A stretch of DNA of 64,000 nucleotides from Dalbergia cochinchinensis (GCA_031216125.1 CM062372.1:54703294-54767293); one strand, 5' to 3'. Shown: positions 46,822 through 57,968, counted from the first letter of the stretch. The notes: generated by a model from the letters alone, not told the origin. A program made the numbers and translations.

Positions 46822-47900
46822 TTTTGTGAATTTTTCTGATTTGCCATCTGTGTTTTGGACTAGCAGATTGATTCATAGAGTGAGACAATGTGACATATGT
46901 ACATTAGTCAAGGAATTGGATATCTTATAGACGTGAGTCAACACTGGTAGATATAGTTACAACTTGGTAAGTCATTCACTAATTTTGTTGGCTTGCCTTG
47001 GTTTTTTTTTTCCAGGAATTTTCACTAACATAAAGATTTTGGTTTTGCAATTGGCTTTTGGCCTTGTGTTTGTAATCTGATTAAGACAAAAAAAAAAAAC
47101 TGTAACAGTTTCAAATCAAATTAAGCCTACCTCCATAATTTGGTTATCTTCCTAGTTGCATCAACAAATTTAAAGTTCTCCCTTATCATTTGTGTATTTG
47201 TAAACAGCTCTAGCTCTAGTGAAGAACCAGTCGAGCAAGACCAGCAAAGCCAACTTTTTATGAGAGAGCAAAGAAGGTATCTCAGCAAAATCTCGTATGT
47301 ATAAACAATATGCACAATAATTTATAAACATATGCACAATATGATTTCTAATATTATGTCACTGATTCCTCTGTAATATTGTCCTATTGTTTTCCTAAGG
47401 ATCTTGAAGTGCAAAAAGTGCATATGTTATAAAAATATGCAAGCTCAGTTATATAGGATTAATTACATGAAGTGCTTTATGCTTAAAAGAGTTTTTTCTT
47501 TTTTCTTTCTTTCTTAGAGCTTGATTTGATTATGCACAATGATTCTTAGTGATTTTTTTTAAAATAAATGAATGATGATGTGCATTAGGTGGCTTCTCAT
47601 GGTTCTTCAACTGAATATCAGGCCAAGTGATGTGCTTTGGTACTTCTGCAATGAAAGGTTGTTGATAATTAAGGAAAGCATGTTATCATTGTTTGACACC
47701 AATTGTTCATTGGCATAAGATGTTGATGCTGCTACTGTTTTGCTTGTACTAGTATTATTGTCAATAATGTCCTTAGCATTAGGAGAAGATTTTTTTCTAT
47801 AGTCTATTGGTGGATTCTGGTCCAAGTTCAAGCTCTTGATGTATTCCTACAAAACAGAATCGCTAGGGTACTTTGATCTGCATTTTCTTTTTTGAATATT
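46822..47900. other. CACTA-I interior, no intact gene
   Basis: T-rich, intron-like sequence with only short frames. The bases after Copia-D continue what preceded it (41780-41841), so this is one CACTA-I interior. Confidence 0.4.
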
Positions 47901-47921
47901 GCCTCTCTGTTATCTTAACAG

Positions 47922-48175
47922 GTTAGGAATTTGTTAGTGATGGGATGCCTCTTTTGTGGGCCTTTGTTTCGCACATTCTGCTTCTTGAACACTGTTGCAA
48001 TCCTTACAATGCTACTGCTACCCTCCCATTCGGCACAATCGTTATTATAGTTCTGATATGGACACTTGTTACATCTCTTCTGCTTGTATTGGGTGGGATT
48101 GCTGGGAAGAATAGCAAGGCTAAGTTTCGAGCTCCTTGTTACACAACTAAGTATCCAAGGGAGATAGTATTTTGA
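47922..48175 (+). pseudogene. Captured exon of a transmembrane-9 (TM9SF/EMP70) gene
   Basis: The segment opens after a good splice acceptor (ttatcttaacag, ending about 47921). It reads GCLFCGPLFRTFCFLNTVAI, then after a one-base loss near 48000 YNATATLPFGTIVIIVLIW, TLVTSLLLVLGGIAGKNSKA and CYTTKYPREI. These are consecutive pieces of the conserved multi-pass domain of plant TM9SF/EMP70 proteins, which act in Golgi/endosome membranes. The upstream exons and the family's C-terminal half are absent. The kept acceptor indicates capture from genomic DNA rather than from mRNA. The frameshift and stop after PREIVF make it non-functional. Confidence 0.85.
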
Positions 48176-48789
48176 AATTGTGTTTTGTATGCACCATATT
48201 TACTTTATGGGAGTATAACATATGTACTTCTTTAGATTGATATGATTCTATTTCATTGTAATATTGATACCTATTACTTTAAGATTTATTTTACTTTTAA
48301 TATAATTGGAGTCTTTTTTTTTATATGATTGTTCTTTTTATATATATAAATTTAAATACATAAATTGAATTCCAAATTCTATTTTTTTAGTAAATCATTA
48401 TAAACTATATCCACGGAAAATTAAAAATCAATAGAAGTGTGGTTATAAGATATGCCCAAAGAAAAAAGGCCTTTGCTCTAAAGTATATAGTGACAAAATT
48501 GTTTCTGTGGGTAATTATCTGGTGATTATTTGTGACGGTTTTTAGTTTTGTCACAAAAACATATAGTGATAGAATGAAATCTGTAGGTATAAGTTGAGAT
48601 ATTTTTTGATGATATTGGGTGTCGTCATTATATGTTATACCGACGGCAAAAAAATTGTGGGTAAAGGCATATTAAAAGTGACGGAATTGGATGTCCGTGG
48701 GTATAAGTATTTTGAGGTTATACTCACGGTTTTTATACTTTTACCCATGGTTTTTTTTCCCATGGGTATATGGCAACTTTGTTGTAGTG

Positions 48790-49245
48790 GGTCATTGACA
48801 AGCTATGTCTTTACAGTGTTTGGATGTACTACCTACTGGAAAACGACATTGCAATCAATCTACAGTTGCATTGTTAACAATCAAAGCAGAGTATATGGTA
48901 TTGACTGGGGCTGTTAAAGAGAGCATTTGGGGGCATGATCTTTTGAATAGTTTTGGATTGAATCAATCGGTACCAATTGTACACTATGATAGTTATAGCA
49001 CTATTTATTTGGTTAAAAACTTAGTCTATCATGAAAGAACTAAACACATTGATGTTAGACTTCGTTTTGTTAGAGAAGGTATCGGCAATAGTATTGTTGC
49101 AGTTCAGAAGCTAGCCATAGTTGAGAACGTAGCAAGCATGACGACAAAACCATTGCCGACTGATAAGTTTTGGACTTGGTCAATATTTGCGAAAGTCGAA
49201 GACTATCGCCAATGCAAGTCAATGTGGAGGATTGTTATGAAGTGA
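48790..49245 (+). pseudogene. Copia-C RNase H, second half
   Basis: The reading picks up where 38945 left off: SLTSYVFTV and 'KRHCNQSTVALLTIKAEYMV', then 'LTGAVKESIWGHDLLNSFGL', YHERTKHIDVRLRFVREGI and 'MTTKPLPTDKF'. It ends at a stop beside the 3' LTR. Few lesions occur here compared with the front of the element. Confidence 0.9.
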
Positions 49246-49833
49246 CATGCATTTATGATTGTTTATGTTTTGTCATTTATGTTTTTCAGTTTTTGGTCAT
49301 TAAGGGAAGGAAGAAAAACTCTTCCTATAACCAAGATGGTGTTATGGTAAGGTGATGGTAAATTGTATTTAATGCAATTGATGGAAAAGGCTTTATAAAT
49401 AGATCTGGGAAACACACTAAAAAGAATATAAGCAAAGCATTCTTGGCTTCTTGTATTGAGAAATAACTATAGAGGGTATGTGAGAAATTCCAAGAGTGTA
49501 GCATACACTGGAGATTTGGATACATTCTCTAAGTTTTTATAATACTGCAAATTATAATAGAAAAGAATCTCATTAAGATACACTATATTGTAATTATCTT
49601 AAATATAGTAGAATATTTTTAGAATTTATCCTGTGATTTTTTCCTTGTTATTTCAATAAGGTTTTCCATATTAAAATTTGGTGTGTAATTCTTTTAATAT
49701 ATTTTATTGATTTGAATAGTGACAAATGAGTCTATTGTAAAGTGTTATTCACTTGCTTTATTTATTTATTCTTAATATAATTTGGATGTGTTTCCACTCA
49801 CATCCATAAAGTGTTTAATGCAATTGGGGTGTA
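49233..49833 (+). repeat. Copia-C 3' LTR
   Basis: About 601 bp from TGTTATGAAGTG, preceded by a purine-rich GTGGAGGA. It aligns with 34692-35309, including 'ggctttataaatagatct' and 'ccataaagtgttt'. Confidence 0.85.
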
Positions 49834-50816
49834 TTCAACTTTGATATTCCTCACAAATATGATGTGAAAAGTTAGATAGAAAATAATTAGAAATTGAAAA
49901 GAGAATAATTTTTAATCCTCGTTACATAACCAAAAAACTCTTAAAATTAATCATTATTCTTTATAATACTGTTTAATAGAAGAATTGATTAATTCTTCGG
50001 ACTTCATAAAGAATGGAAGACAAAGCCTGAATATGCATTGCTTGTTATTTAATGATTGCATCCAATTCTTAAGTCCCGGTGATTGGGTACGTTGTGGGTC
50101 TCTTGTTTGCTATATTTGGTTTTGACCAGATTATTGTACTTCATATTGCACTTTGCCAACCATCTATTTGGACTATTTATCTTTCGTCGTCTTCAATTGA
50201 TTAAGGCCAATGTTTGTGTCTACAAGACTACAACTATCAGTCCCCATCCTCCCATGTCCTACCCACCCACAAAGGCACCAATTATTATCTACTTTACAAA
50301 TAGGTGAAGAATGGGTCACCAAATGAAACATGACCCTTGATTAAGACCACATCTCCTAAGGGTGTGTTTTACGGGGTAAATATAGCTGAAAATTTTCGTC
50401 ACCCATTTTTATCCTTATACTATACACACTCCAAAAGATCAATCTTTCTAGTTAGATTATATCTATATTATTATCACATCCATCTCTCCTTGTCTTTTGA
50501 ATTTTTATCATTGATTGTCACCGATGCCACATCAACCAAAAAATACATCTACACATTCTGATAATTGCCGCTTCATCTTAATGTGAAGACATATGCACAA
50601 AACTGATAGTGACCTACATTATTAATTTTCTAATGCTTATGAATTCTCTATGACTATCTTGATTAAATTATCTTTCTACAGAGATGCAGTTGGAGACAAA
50701 TTAAACTTTTAATTTTGATCCACCTATATGTTGTGTATATCTTTGCGCCTCCTTACAAATTTTCCTGAGTTTTCTTCTCACGATTCGCGAATGGTTTATT
50801 AAGAGTAAATAAATAA
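49834..50816. other. Intergenic sequence, no gene
   Basis: Two 74-residue plus frames (50083 and 50337) show no family features. No repeat boundaries were recognised. Confidence 0.45.
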
Positions 50817-51348
50817 GAGTAAATAACCAATGTAGTTCCTCAAGAAAATTTTACAAGACTATTTAGTCCCTCAAAAATTGAAATTAAACTCACGATTTCT
50901 AAAGATTTTAATAATATGACGCATTAGTCTTTATGTATGTATTTGATTTTTTAAACAATAATAAAATTATATATTGATCTGCTAACATGATATTAAGTGA
51001 TATATATGTCATTTGAAGTGGAATAGGGTTTAAAATAACTCATTTTGGTAGTTGAAATTCACAAAATGAATTATTTAAATATCTATTATAAGTCATTTTG
51101 TACAATTTTGGATACCAAAATTAATGTAATGTGTTCCAAAATAGCTTCATTTAGTTTGTCTCTAATATCTTACTGGCACATCATTATTGTATGGTGCCAC
51201 ATGTGTAAGTCCATTAATGGAAAATGAAACTAACAGATGGACTAATGTGTCCATCATTTTCAATTTTGAAGAACCATAAGATTAATTTATTTTTTTGAAA
51301 GATGAAATAGTCTAACAGAAAAATTTTAAAGGACCAAATAGGGTACTC
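50817..51348. mobile_element. MULE-like foldback MITE
   Basis: The left arm (GAGTAAATAACCAATGTAG, 'ctatttagtccctcaaaaattga', 'acgcattagtc') is mirrored on the right by the inverse complement GAGTACCCTATTTGGTCC..'gactatttcat'..'acacattagtcc'. Arms are about 130 bp. Flanking 9-mers aataaataa and accaataa-like (accaaataa) agree at 7 of 9. The centre is AT-rich and the 60-residue frame inside is not a gene. Confidence 0.6.
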
Positions 51349-53770
51349 ACCAAATAAAAGTGGATTTCTTTTTGTTCTTATCTAAGTGTCTTCTTACTTC
51401 TTGGTTCTAGGACCAATTCACTATAACCAAACTAATCCCTCCCTGCAGTCAAAAGAAAATGGGTTTAAAACCCTATATGGTGTAATTCATTACTCAATCA
51501 TATGCTAAAGAACCTCGGGATATTCCTCATCAATGGACATAAATAATGATACATAGAACTTTCAAATGAAGAGAAAAGTTAAAATAATAATAATAATGAT
51601 GATGATGATGATGATGGCATAAAGGATTTATAAAAGCGAAAAGTAAAGACCGACCATCCATTAAATTCCCAAACATGCAGTCTGTCTACATGTGAAAACC
51701 ATTCATCAATCATCTCAATTCATTGTTAAACAAATGCATAGTTATAATTTATAAAAGAATCATCACAGCAGCAATAATTACCACTGTTCAGTTGTCAGTC
51801 TCATTGCATGTGAAATGGAATAAACTAGTCTAAGTACTTAATTGAAAATTGAAAGGGATAACTTGTGTATTTGCAAAACAAGATCAGAGGGGATGCACTG
51901 GTGCATTGGGTTTCTCTGCATTATGGCAATTACTTTATATCATATGTCCTTGAAAATTCAAATGCATCTCATAGAATATGAGCTTTGTTTCAGAGAATGC
52001 GTAACACACAAATGAATTAACCCAAATTTGGATATGCCAATGACATGAGATTCCAGTGTTAATTTATGGGGTTTTGATGCCCAAAGATAAGGTAATATTT
52101 TAAGTTTCTGTTACTTTCAATGTAAACATAGTGTTATATTATTCTTAATAACAATTTCTTAGTTAGGATACTGATTCATGTTGTTGTGACCAATGATCAG
52201 ACACGCTTTGAAGGGAAGGTATTGGGAGAAATTGAGATTTTCAAATCAAATGAAACTGCATTGGGAAGCTAGCAATATAGAATTACCAAAATGCCATGGT
52301 TCCCTTCGATGCAAGTGAATATCAGTGTCAACCCATTATTAGAATCAACGGCACCATTGCAGTTGTGCAACTTGTGTTCACATTCGTATGAAAGCTTTAT
52401 TATATTTGAATCTATTTGTGAAGATTTATCTGCATCCAATCCAATGGAGTAGATTTCGAAAGTCAAATAATGGGCACTTGTACATTAAAGCTGGGTTACT
52501 ATTAAATGAATCCTTTCTTGTAAAATTTTGGATCAGTTAACTATATGTAAATTTATACTATTAATAAAAAGATAAGTTAAGTTTAGATCACAAAAAAAAA
52601 AAATTAATAATAAAAATGTACATATAATCAAAATATAAGAAACTTTTATATAAAAAGATTCATTAGCAATTGCTATAGATGAGGCTAGCTGAAAAGGAGT
52701 GTTTAATGCTTAGACTCCAACTGCATTTCTTACTTTTCTGTAGGAATAAAAAGGTAGATTGAGATAATGATTCATTTCAATTGAAAGTCAAAGTATTGTT
52801 GCTTCTTAATTCACGTGGATAAGGATACTTCTAAATGACTGGTCAATGTAAAAATCTAAATTATAAGAAAGAAAAATGATAGATAATCAGAAATTTTATC
52901 ATAATTTTATTGTTAGATTGATGCGCTATTATTGTTAGTCTATAAATAAATGAGTTATAGTGATTTATTTTATCCAATAACAATCCTGATTTATATAAAA
53001 AAAACTAATATTTTTCTGGGACTTACCCGTGAGTGACCCCACAAAAGGGTTTGGTTTTCTTTTGGTTGCCTTTGAGTTTCAGTCTTCCATGTTGCCATAC
53101 CCCCACTAAAGCATGTGGGCATCACATGCCATGAAATGGGGAAACTAATCCTTTGTCCAATGAGTTATTTCACTACAGAAGGCTCAGAATGTGCAGATCA
53201 GCATTGGGTTCCCTCCTTCACAAAATTACAGTATCATTGTTTAGCCCAAGGAGATAAGCTAGCATCAAAGACATAACACACTCAAGATTTTTTTTCTTAT
53301 CAATTTGCAGTCTTGCACCACAGAGAGCACACGAATAATAATACCCAAATTGCAAACCCACAGAAACAACTTGAAACATGTCAAGATGAAATCAAGTGGC
53401 ATATGAAACGAGCGACTAAGAAGGTTAAGAAGGGGAAATTTAACTTGAAGTTGTGCTCCCTGGGCCTATTATATATGATTCATTGCCACAGAGAAAAAGG
53501 AACCAATAAAACGAAGTTCTAAGATGGCAACGGGACCTTCGACGAAAAGGCCATAGGCTAACTTACATGGCAAAGAAGGAAGAGGATTTAATAAGTATTT
53601 AACCCCTTTAATAACAACGACAATAATAATAAGAATAAACTTTGATGCACTTTCAATATAAAAGATTTCATACAGTCATCTAATTTTCTATTGCCATGGG
53701 TAAATAAAAAGATTTAATTAGATAATTTTATATTAAAATAAAAGTAGTGATAATAATAATAATAAAATAC
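51349..53770. other. Intergenic sequence, no gene
   Basis: A compound (AAT)n(GAT)n microsatellite lies at 51583-51616. Short frames at 52269-52466 (minus) and 53313-53522 (plus) have no recognisable features. Confidence 0.45.
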
Positions 53771-53902
53771 CAGCCTAGTGTTTGAAAAGAGTAGATGTAT
53801 GTAGTATTATCACCGTTTTGCAACGAAACTATTTCCAAAATTTAAATCTATGACTTTTATATCATAAAACAATAATCTTACCATTGTGCTGAGATTCACC
53901 CT
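53771..53902 (-). mobile_element. Au-like SINE, copy 1
   Basis: The minus-strand reading has a tRNA-like A-box region (GCACAATGGTAAGATT-like) and a B-box-like 'agatttaaattttgg'. It ends with the 'acatctactc' block that closes Au SINEs. It is about 130 bp, flanked by AAT repeats and repeated again directly downstream. Confidence 0.65.
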
Positions 53903-53931
53903 ATAATAATAATAATAATAATCACAAAATT

Positions 53932-54072
53932 CCTATCTAGTGAGGTCCAGGAAGAGTAGATGTCTATAGCACTGTCAACCACTTTACGGAAAATCTATTT
54001 CCAAGATTTAAACCCCCACAACCTTCAGATCGCAAAGTAACAATCTTACTATTGCGTCGATGTTTACCCTCT
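53932..54072 (-). mobile_element. Au-like SINE, copy 2
   Basis: Better preserved than copy 1. The minus strand begins GAGGGTAAACATCGACGCAA, carries B-box-like 'gggtttaaatcttgg' and ends 'ctctactcttcctgg'-style. The two copies are in the same orientation, separated by a 29-base AAT-rich spacer. Confidence 0.7.
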
Positions 54073-54075
54073 AAA

Positions 54076-54097
54076 AACAACAACAACAACAACAACA

Positions 54098-54129
<32 letters not shown>
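54076..54129. repeat. Compound (AAC)n(AAT)n(ATT)n microsatellite
   Basis: CAA/AAC repeats pass into AAT and then ATT repeats. The AAT and ATT arms are self-complementary and could form a hairpin. It lies at the 5' (promoter) side of the gene at 54505. Confidence 0.9.
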
Positions 54130-54144
54130 CAGTGTAAAAGAATT

Positions 54145-54150
54145 CACGTG
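54145..54150. promoter_or_regulatory. G-box CACGTG upstream of the 54505 gene
   Basis: A palindromic CACGTG lies 355 bases before the start codon. A GATAAGG I-box-like motif lies near 54221. A TATATAT element is at 54381-54387. These motifs are common in light- or ABA-responsive plant promoters; function is inferred only. Confidence 0.35.
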
Positions 54151-54408
54151 TAAGGTGGGTCTTGGTGGGAGCGTGCACCATGTGCTTGGGTGCAGTCGGC
54201 TACCTTTTGTTTGATGAGATAAGGGAACTCAATAAAAAGGAGTGACGTTCCTTCCATCTATAGCCTCATCTCACGGATCTTGCCCTCTTTCTCCCTCCTT
54301 CCTATCTGTGTGTGTCTCTGTGCTGCCCTTCCACTTTCTATATTTTAAATAATTCTCCTACATCGATGTCCTCTGCATAGTATATATGGCCTAGAGCACA
54401 TAGTTATT

Positions 54409-54476
54409 CCAAAGAGACTTAGGACATCAAATTTAAAGGCTTCCAAAGAGACTTAGGACATCAAATTTAAAGGCTT
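54409..54476 (+). repeat. Perfect 34 bp tandem duplication in the leader
   Basis: The 34-base unit starting CCAAAGAGACTTAGGACATC occurs twice in a row (54409-54442 and 54443-54476) with no difference. It ends 28 bases before the ATG, so it probably lies in the 5' UTR. Confidence 0.95.
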
Positions 54477-54504
54477 GTAACAACTATACTAATTCAGCAC
54501 CCAT

Positions 54505-54809
54505 ATGGCCTCTTGGAAGAAGACCATCACAACCCCATTCAGAAAAGCTTGCACTTTCTTTAACCAGCAACCACAAAGGGACAATAAGAAGTCTCAAACA
54601 GGTGTGTGGATAGGCTCTTGTGTGTCAATGATTAATTATTTAATATTATGTATGTATTGCTAATTTCTTTGTATGATTCTGCAGAACAAGAGAACCGTGT
54701 AATGGATCTTCATGGTGAAGTCATGGCTTGTGGCTATGAAGATGTGCAAGTTATGTGGTCTATCCTTGATAAGTCTAAATCCACGGCCTGCAATATAACT
54801 TCTTCATAA
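54505..54809 (+). CDS. Two-exon plant microprotein of unknown function
   Basis: Exon 1 is 54505-54601 and exon 2 is 54685-54809, with an 83-base intron having GT (GTGTGTGG) and AG (TTCTGCAG) ends. Joined, they encode 73 residues. Exon 1 gives MASWKKTITTPFRKACTFFN and 'QQPQRDNKKSQT'. Exon 2 gives 'EQENRVMDLHGEVMACGYED', then 'VQVMWSILDKSKSTACN', ending at TAA. I recall this as a conserved small protein of seed plants with no assigned role. The basic amphipathic N-terminus is followed by an acidic helix-like segment. Reading through the intron hits a stop, so each exon alone is below usual ORF cut-offs. No signal peptide or membrane span is seen. Confidence 0.8.
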
Positions 54810-54823
54810 CCTGTGCCAACTCT

Positions 54824-54841
54824 CCCCCCCCCCCCCCCCCC
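54824..54841. repeat. (C)18 homopolymer
   Basis: Eighteen consecutive C residues, 14 bases after the stop of the microprotein gene, inside its presumed 3' UTR. Length may be unreliable in sequencing. Confidence 0.9.
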
Positions 54842-55487
54842 TCCATTTTCCAACCAAACAGCGAAAAAAAATTAAAAAGAAAAAAAAAGTACTAAAGAAA
54901 TTAGCATATGTTTTTGGTATGCTAATGTTTTAGTCATAATTGCATATCATACTAGCTTGTTTTAGCTAGCTGACTGTCTTTTAAATCTAGTATGAATGCA
55001 ATTCTCATTGTAGAAAATTGAAAAGATATGTGATATGTAGGTGTTTGTTAGGTTTGAATCAGTAGCGCCCCTTCTCCTTTGATGATGGTGGTGGCAGTTT
55101 CACAATGTAATTTTGCTAGTGAAGGTGCTATTAATACGCAATCCCCATGATTGATGAGTGCAAATCATGGTGAGATTTTTTTATATGTTGACCCTTTTCT
55201 CTGTCGGCTCTGTTTGTCTCCGAATTTCCAATTCAATTGTCTGATTTTGGCCTTTTGGTGGTTTTCGAGAGATTTTGGTCTAACAAGTTACTTTTGGATA
55301 TGCTCATAATAAAAATAAATTTATTTAACTTTGTTAATATATAACCACTCATTTTTTAGTTTTACTAATTTTTGTAAATATGCTTAATAAAAAGCCCTTA
55401 GAATTGTCCTCGTACATGAATTTTTCATGATTTTCACTTTTTACCTTATCTCTTGTTTATGGTTCCTTAGAAAAAGATGAGATTTTA
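54842..55487. other. Downstream flank, no gene
   Basis: T-rich sequence including the likely end of the microprotein transcript. No other feature seen. Confidence 0.45.
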
Positions 55488-55605
55488 GGGACTTGTTTGG
55501 TTTAAGTTTTTAATTTTCAATTTTTATTTTTAATTTTTTAATTTTTTAGAATTTATAAAAAAAAAATTAAAAATAAAAACTGAAAACTCAAATCAAACAT
55601 ATCTA
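55488..55605. mobile_element. Short MITE of the 'cTTGTTTGGTTT' type
   Basis: The left end 'gggacttgtttggtttaag' is mirrored by the right end 'ctcaaatcaaacatat'. The body is A/T-rich and palindromic. It shares its ends with the nested pair at 57969-58335. Confidence 0.55.
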
Positions 55606-56024
55606 GGGATCCTGCTTTGCAAGATTCAAGTATACTTTTCACTGCAAATAAAAAAAAAGGGATACTTTTCACTTTCGACAAGGAAGAAATTAATACCAAA
55701 GTTAAAAAGAAACAATTATTGGGTGGCCTCACAATCCTAACAGTGTCCAAGGTTAAGTAACTTAATAATGGCTCAAAGTTTTAGTCCCACACAATAACTG
55801 TTCAACTAGACAATCATTTTTTTATATCAAATTTAGCCTAAACTCAATTTTTTGAAATAAATAAGCAGTATAAGAGCTTAAAGTTGTTGGTTAAAAATCT
55901 ATATTTTACATATAAGAGCTTACGGTTGTTAAATCTATACTTTACATATTATTAATTGTGATAACACACTTTCATTCAAAGTAATAAAATTATGAGTTAA
56001 TCACATTCCTAGATTTAAACTTAA

Positions 56025-56412
56025 GGCAGAACATTTTTTTGATCCCTTATCTTTATTTAATTTTTCGATTTAATCCCTTATTTTTTACTTTTTCTGTATT
56101 GTTATTTATATTTCAAATATTTTCAATTTGTCCAAGTCTCTATTATGTCACATAATTGATGGAAAATATTAACATAACCCCATTCACATCAAATCCATGT
56201 ATATGTCTGCCACATCAGCACTGTTTGTGCCTTGCCAACATTTTCTATCAATTATGTGATGGAATAGTAAAACTTAGGAATAGTTTGATAACAATTTAAA
56301 ACATATGAGACCAAATTGAGAAAAATAAAAGTAAGGGTCCAAATTGAGAAAATAGTAGGAGACCAAATTGAAAAATCAAGTAAAGGTAGGGGACCAAAAA
56401 ATTTATTTTGCC
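56025..56412. mobile_element. MULE-like foldback MITE
   Basis: The left end GGCAGAAC, 'tttttgatcccttatcttta', 'atttttcgatttaatccctta' is mirrored on the right by 'taaaggtaggggaccaaaaaa' ... TTTTGCC. Flanking 9-mers TAAACTTAA and TAAACTTTA agree at 8 of 9, which fits Mutator-type insertion. Length is 388 bp with no coding capacity. Confidence 0.75.
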
Positions 56413-57968
56413 TAAACTTTATAATGACATGAGATATTCCATATTACAACATGAGAATTTTTCACTCATATGTTCAAATTACTTCTATCTCTTTCTTGCT
56501 CTTATCATTTATACATTCAAATATGGGCGTTCAAGACCCAGTCTGGGTCGGCCCGAAACTTATTGGGTCAGATTCAGGTTGTGAAATTTTATCTAGTGTA
56601 TTTTTCATACCAAATTCAGATTATGTTTTAGGTTAATCCGACTCACCCCTATCATAATGTCCCTAAAGGAGGGGTGCTACGATGAGAAAAAATTTATTTT
56701 CAATTTTTAAAGGGCCAATGGAGTCATCACTATTTTTTATTTATGGTCAATTTGAAAAAACCTTTTTATTTGGCAAAACTGGTATTGGTAAATGAACTTG
56801 GTTTCAGAAGTCTAATTATGATTAAAGAAGTGTTGAAATTTAATCTCACTACACCCCTAATATATCTGTCTCATGACAATTACCCAAAGTTAGTTGTGCA
56901 AATTAAATAATAACTTTAATAATTTTGTTTTCCCCCAAAAATGAATTAAAGCCTTAAAAAATATTTAAGTAATTTAATAAAAAAAATTTAAGAAAAATAT
57001 CTGTTCCTACGTATCCTCTGATATAATGAGAAATTAAAAGTCACGTAGTTCTTCTAAAAAATAATTGTGTTGGGTTAATTTTAATTATTTACAAGGAAGA
57101 TTTTTTTTTTTTAAGAAAAGAGAGCTAATTCACTCTTGCACAGATTAAGAATGGCATAAATCATACAGTAAATACTTACAATTCTTATAACCCTTGATGA
57201 TGATCAAGTCATACATCAACGCCGTAAGTTTGTTCCGCGGACTAGGAAAAAAATGAGGAACACATTTTTATTTCTTTTACTTTTATGCTTTTAATTCTAA
57301 AGACAAAATTTCAAATCAAATGACCAAATTAAGATGACCACCTAAGAGTAATACACATATTTTATATGAAAAAAAAAACCAGACAAACTAATAAAGGAAA
57401 GCAAATGCTGACCACGTCAAAAATGAACAAATGCCGGCTAGAGTAATGACTAACCTACATAATAAAAAGGAACGAAACTATCTCAACGTCAATCATGCAA
57501 GTTAAAAGAAAAGGAAGCAAGGACGTGAGAACTCATGCGGCAGGTGGCGGCGTGCACGGCACGAGGAAGAGGGACGGGCGAGGAACGGCGCTGGCACTAC
57601 CCGCGATGACTGCGTGACTCGCGGAGGACTAGCGCGGGGGTTGTCTATGTTGCGGAGGCTGCGGACTCAGGACTGAGCTTTGCTGGAATGGCTGGGTTTT
57701 GCGGCTCTATGATGGGAAACAGGGTCAATGGCTGGCTATGGTTTGAGGGAGGTAGTGCTTAATGGTGGTGTCGTTGATAGTTGTAGTGGAGGTTAATGGA
57801 GATGATGGTGGTTGTGAAGTTGGAACTGTCGGGCTGATGGTGGTTATGGTAAAGTGGTGAGATTTGATGGGTTGCAGTAAGAGGGCAAAGCTGTGGCGAA
57901 GGTTGCTGCTCGAGGGGATTTACTATGCGCTCTCTCCTTGGGAAATGCACCCACGATGGGCAGGATGC
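56413..57968. other. Intergenic sequence with transposon debris
   Basis: 56525-56660 has hAT-like ends (GGGCGTTCAAGACCC and ACTCACCCCTA) but no target duplication. 57530-57950 is a GC-rich block with no recognisable protein. Confidence 0.4.

Larger units (their letters stand above)
38946..48789. mobile_element. CACTA-I (En/Spm-type) transposon, non-autonomous
   Basis: The left end CACAATAAGAAAATTGCC and right end (inverse complement) CACTACAACAAAGTTGCC are inverted repeats. They agree at 25 of 30 bases out to CCATATACCCATRG. The flanking 3-mers GGC and GGT fit a 3 bp duplication with one change. About 350-400 bases inside each end are packed with 'TGGGTATA' words in both orientations (38960-39300 and 48480-48780). 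No TNPA/TNPD-type transposase was recognised. The body (about 4.9 kb without Copia-D) holds captured-looking gene pieces instead. Confidence 0.85.
34692..49833 (+). mobile_element. Copia-C (Tnt1-like), split by CACTA-I
   Basis: LTRs lie at both ends, with gag, protease, integrase, RT and RNase H in order on the plus strand. The RNase H frame stops at 38945 and resumes at 48790. The 9.84 kb between is CACTA-I, so the copia itself is about 5.3 kb. Gag start 'MSVPKFDVEKFDGSNNF' and the overall order resemble Tnt1-type elements. No target duplication could be read at the outer ends, and decay is heavy. Confidence 0.85.
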
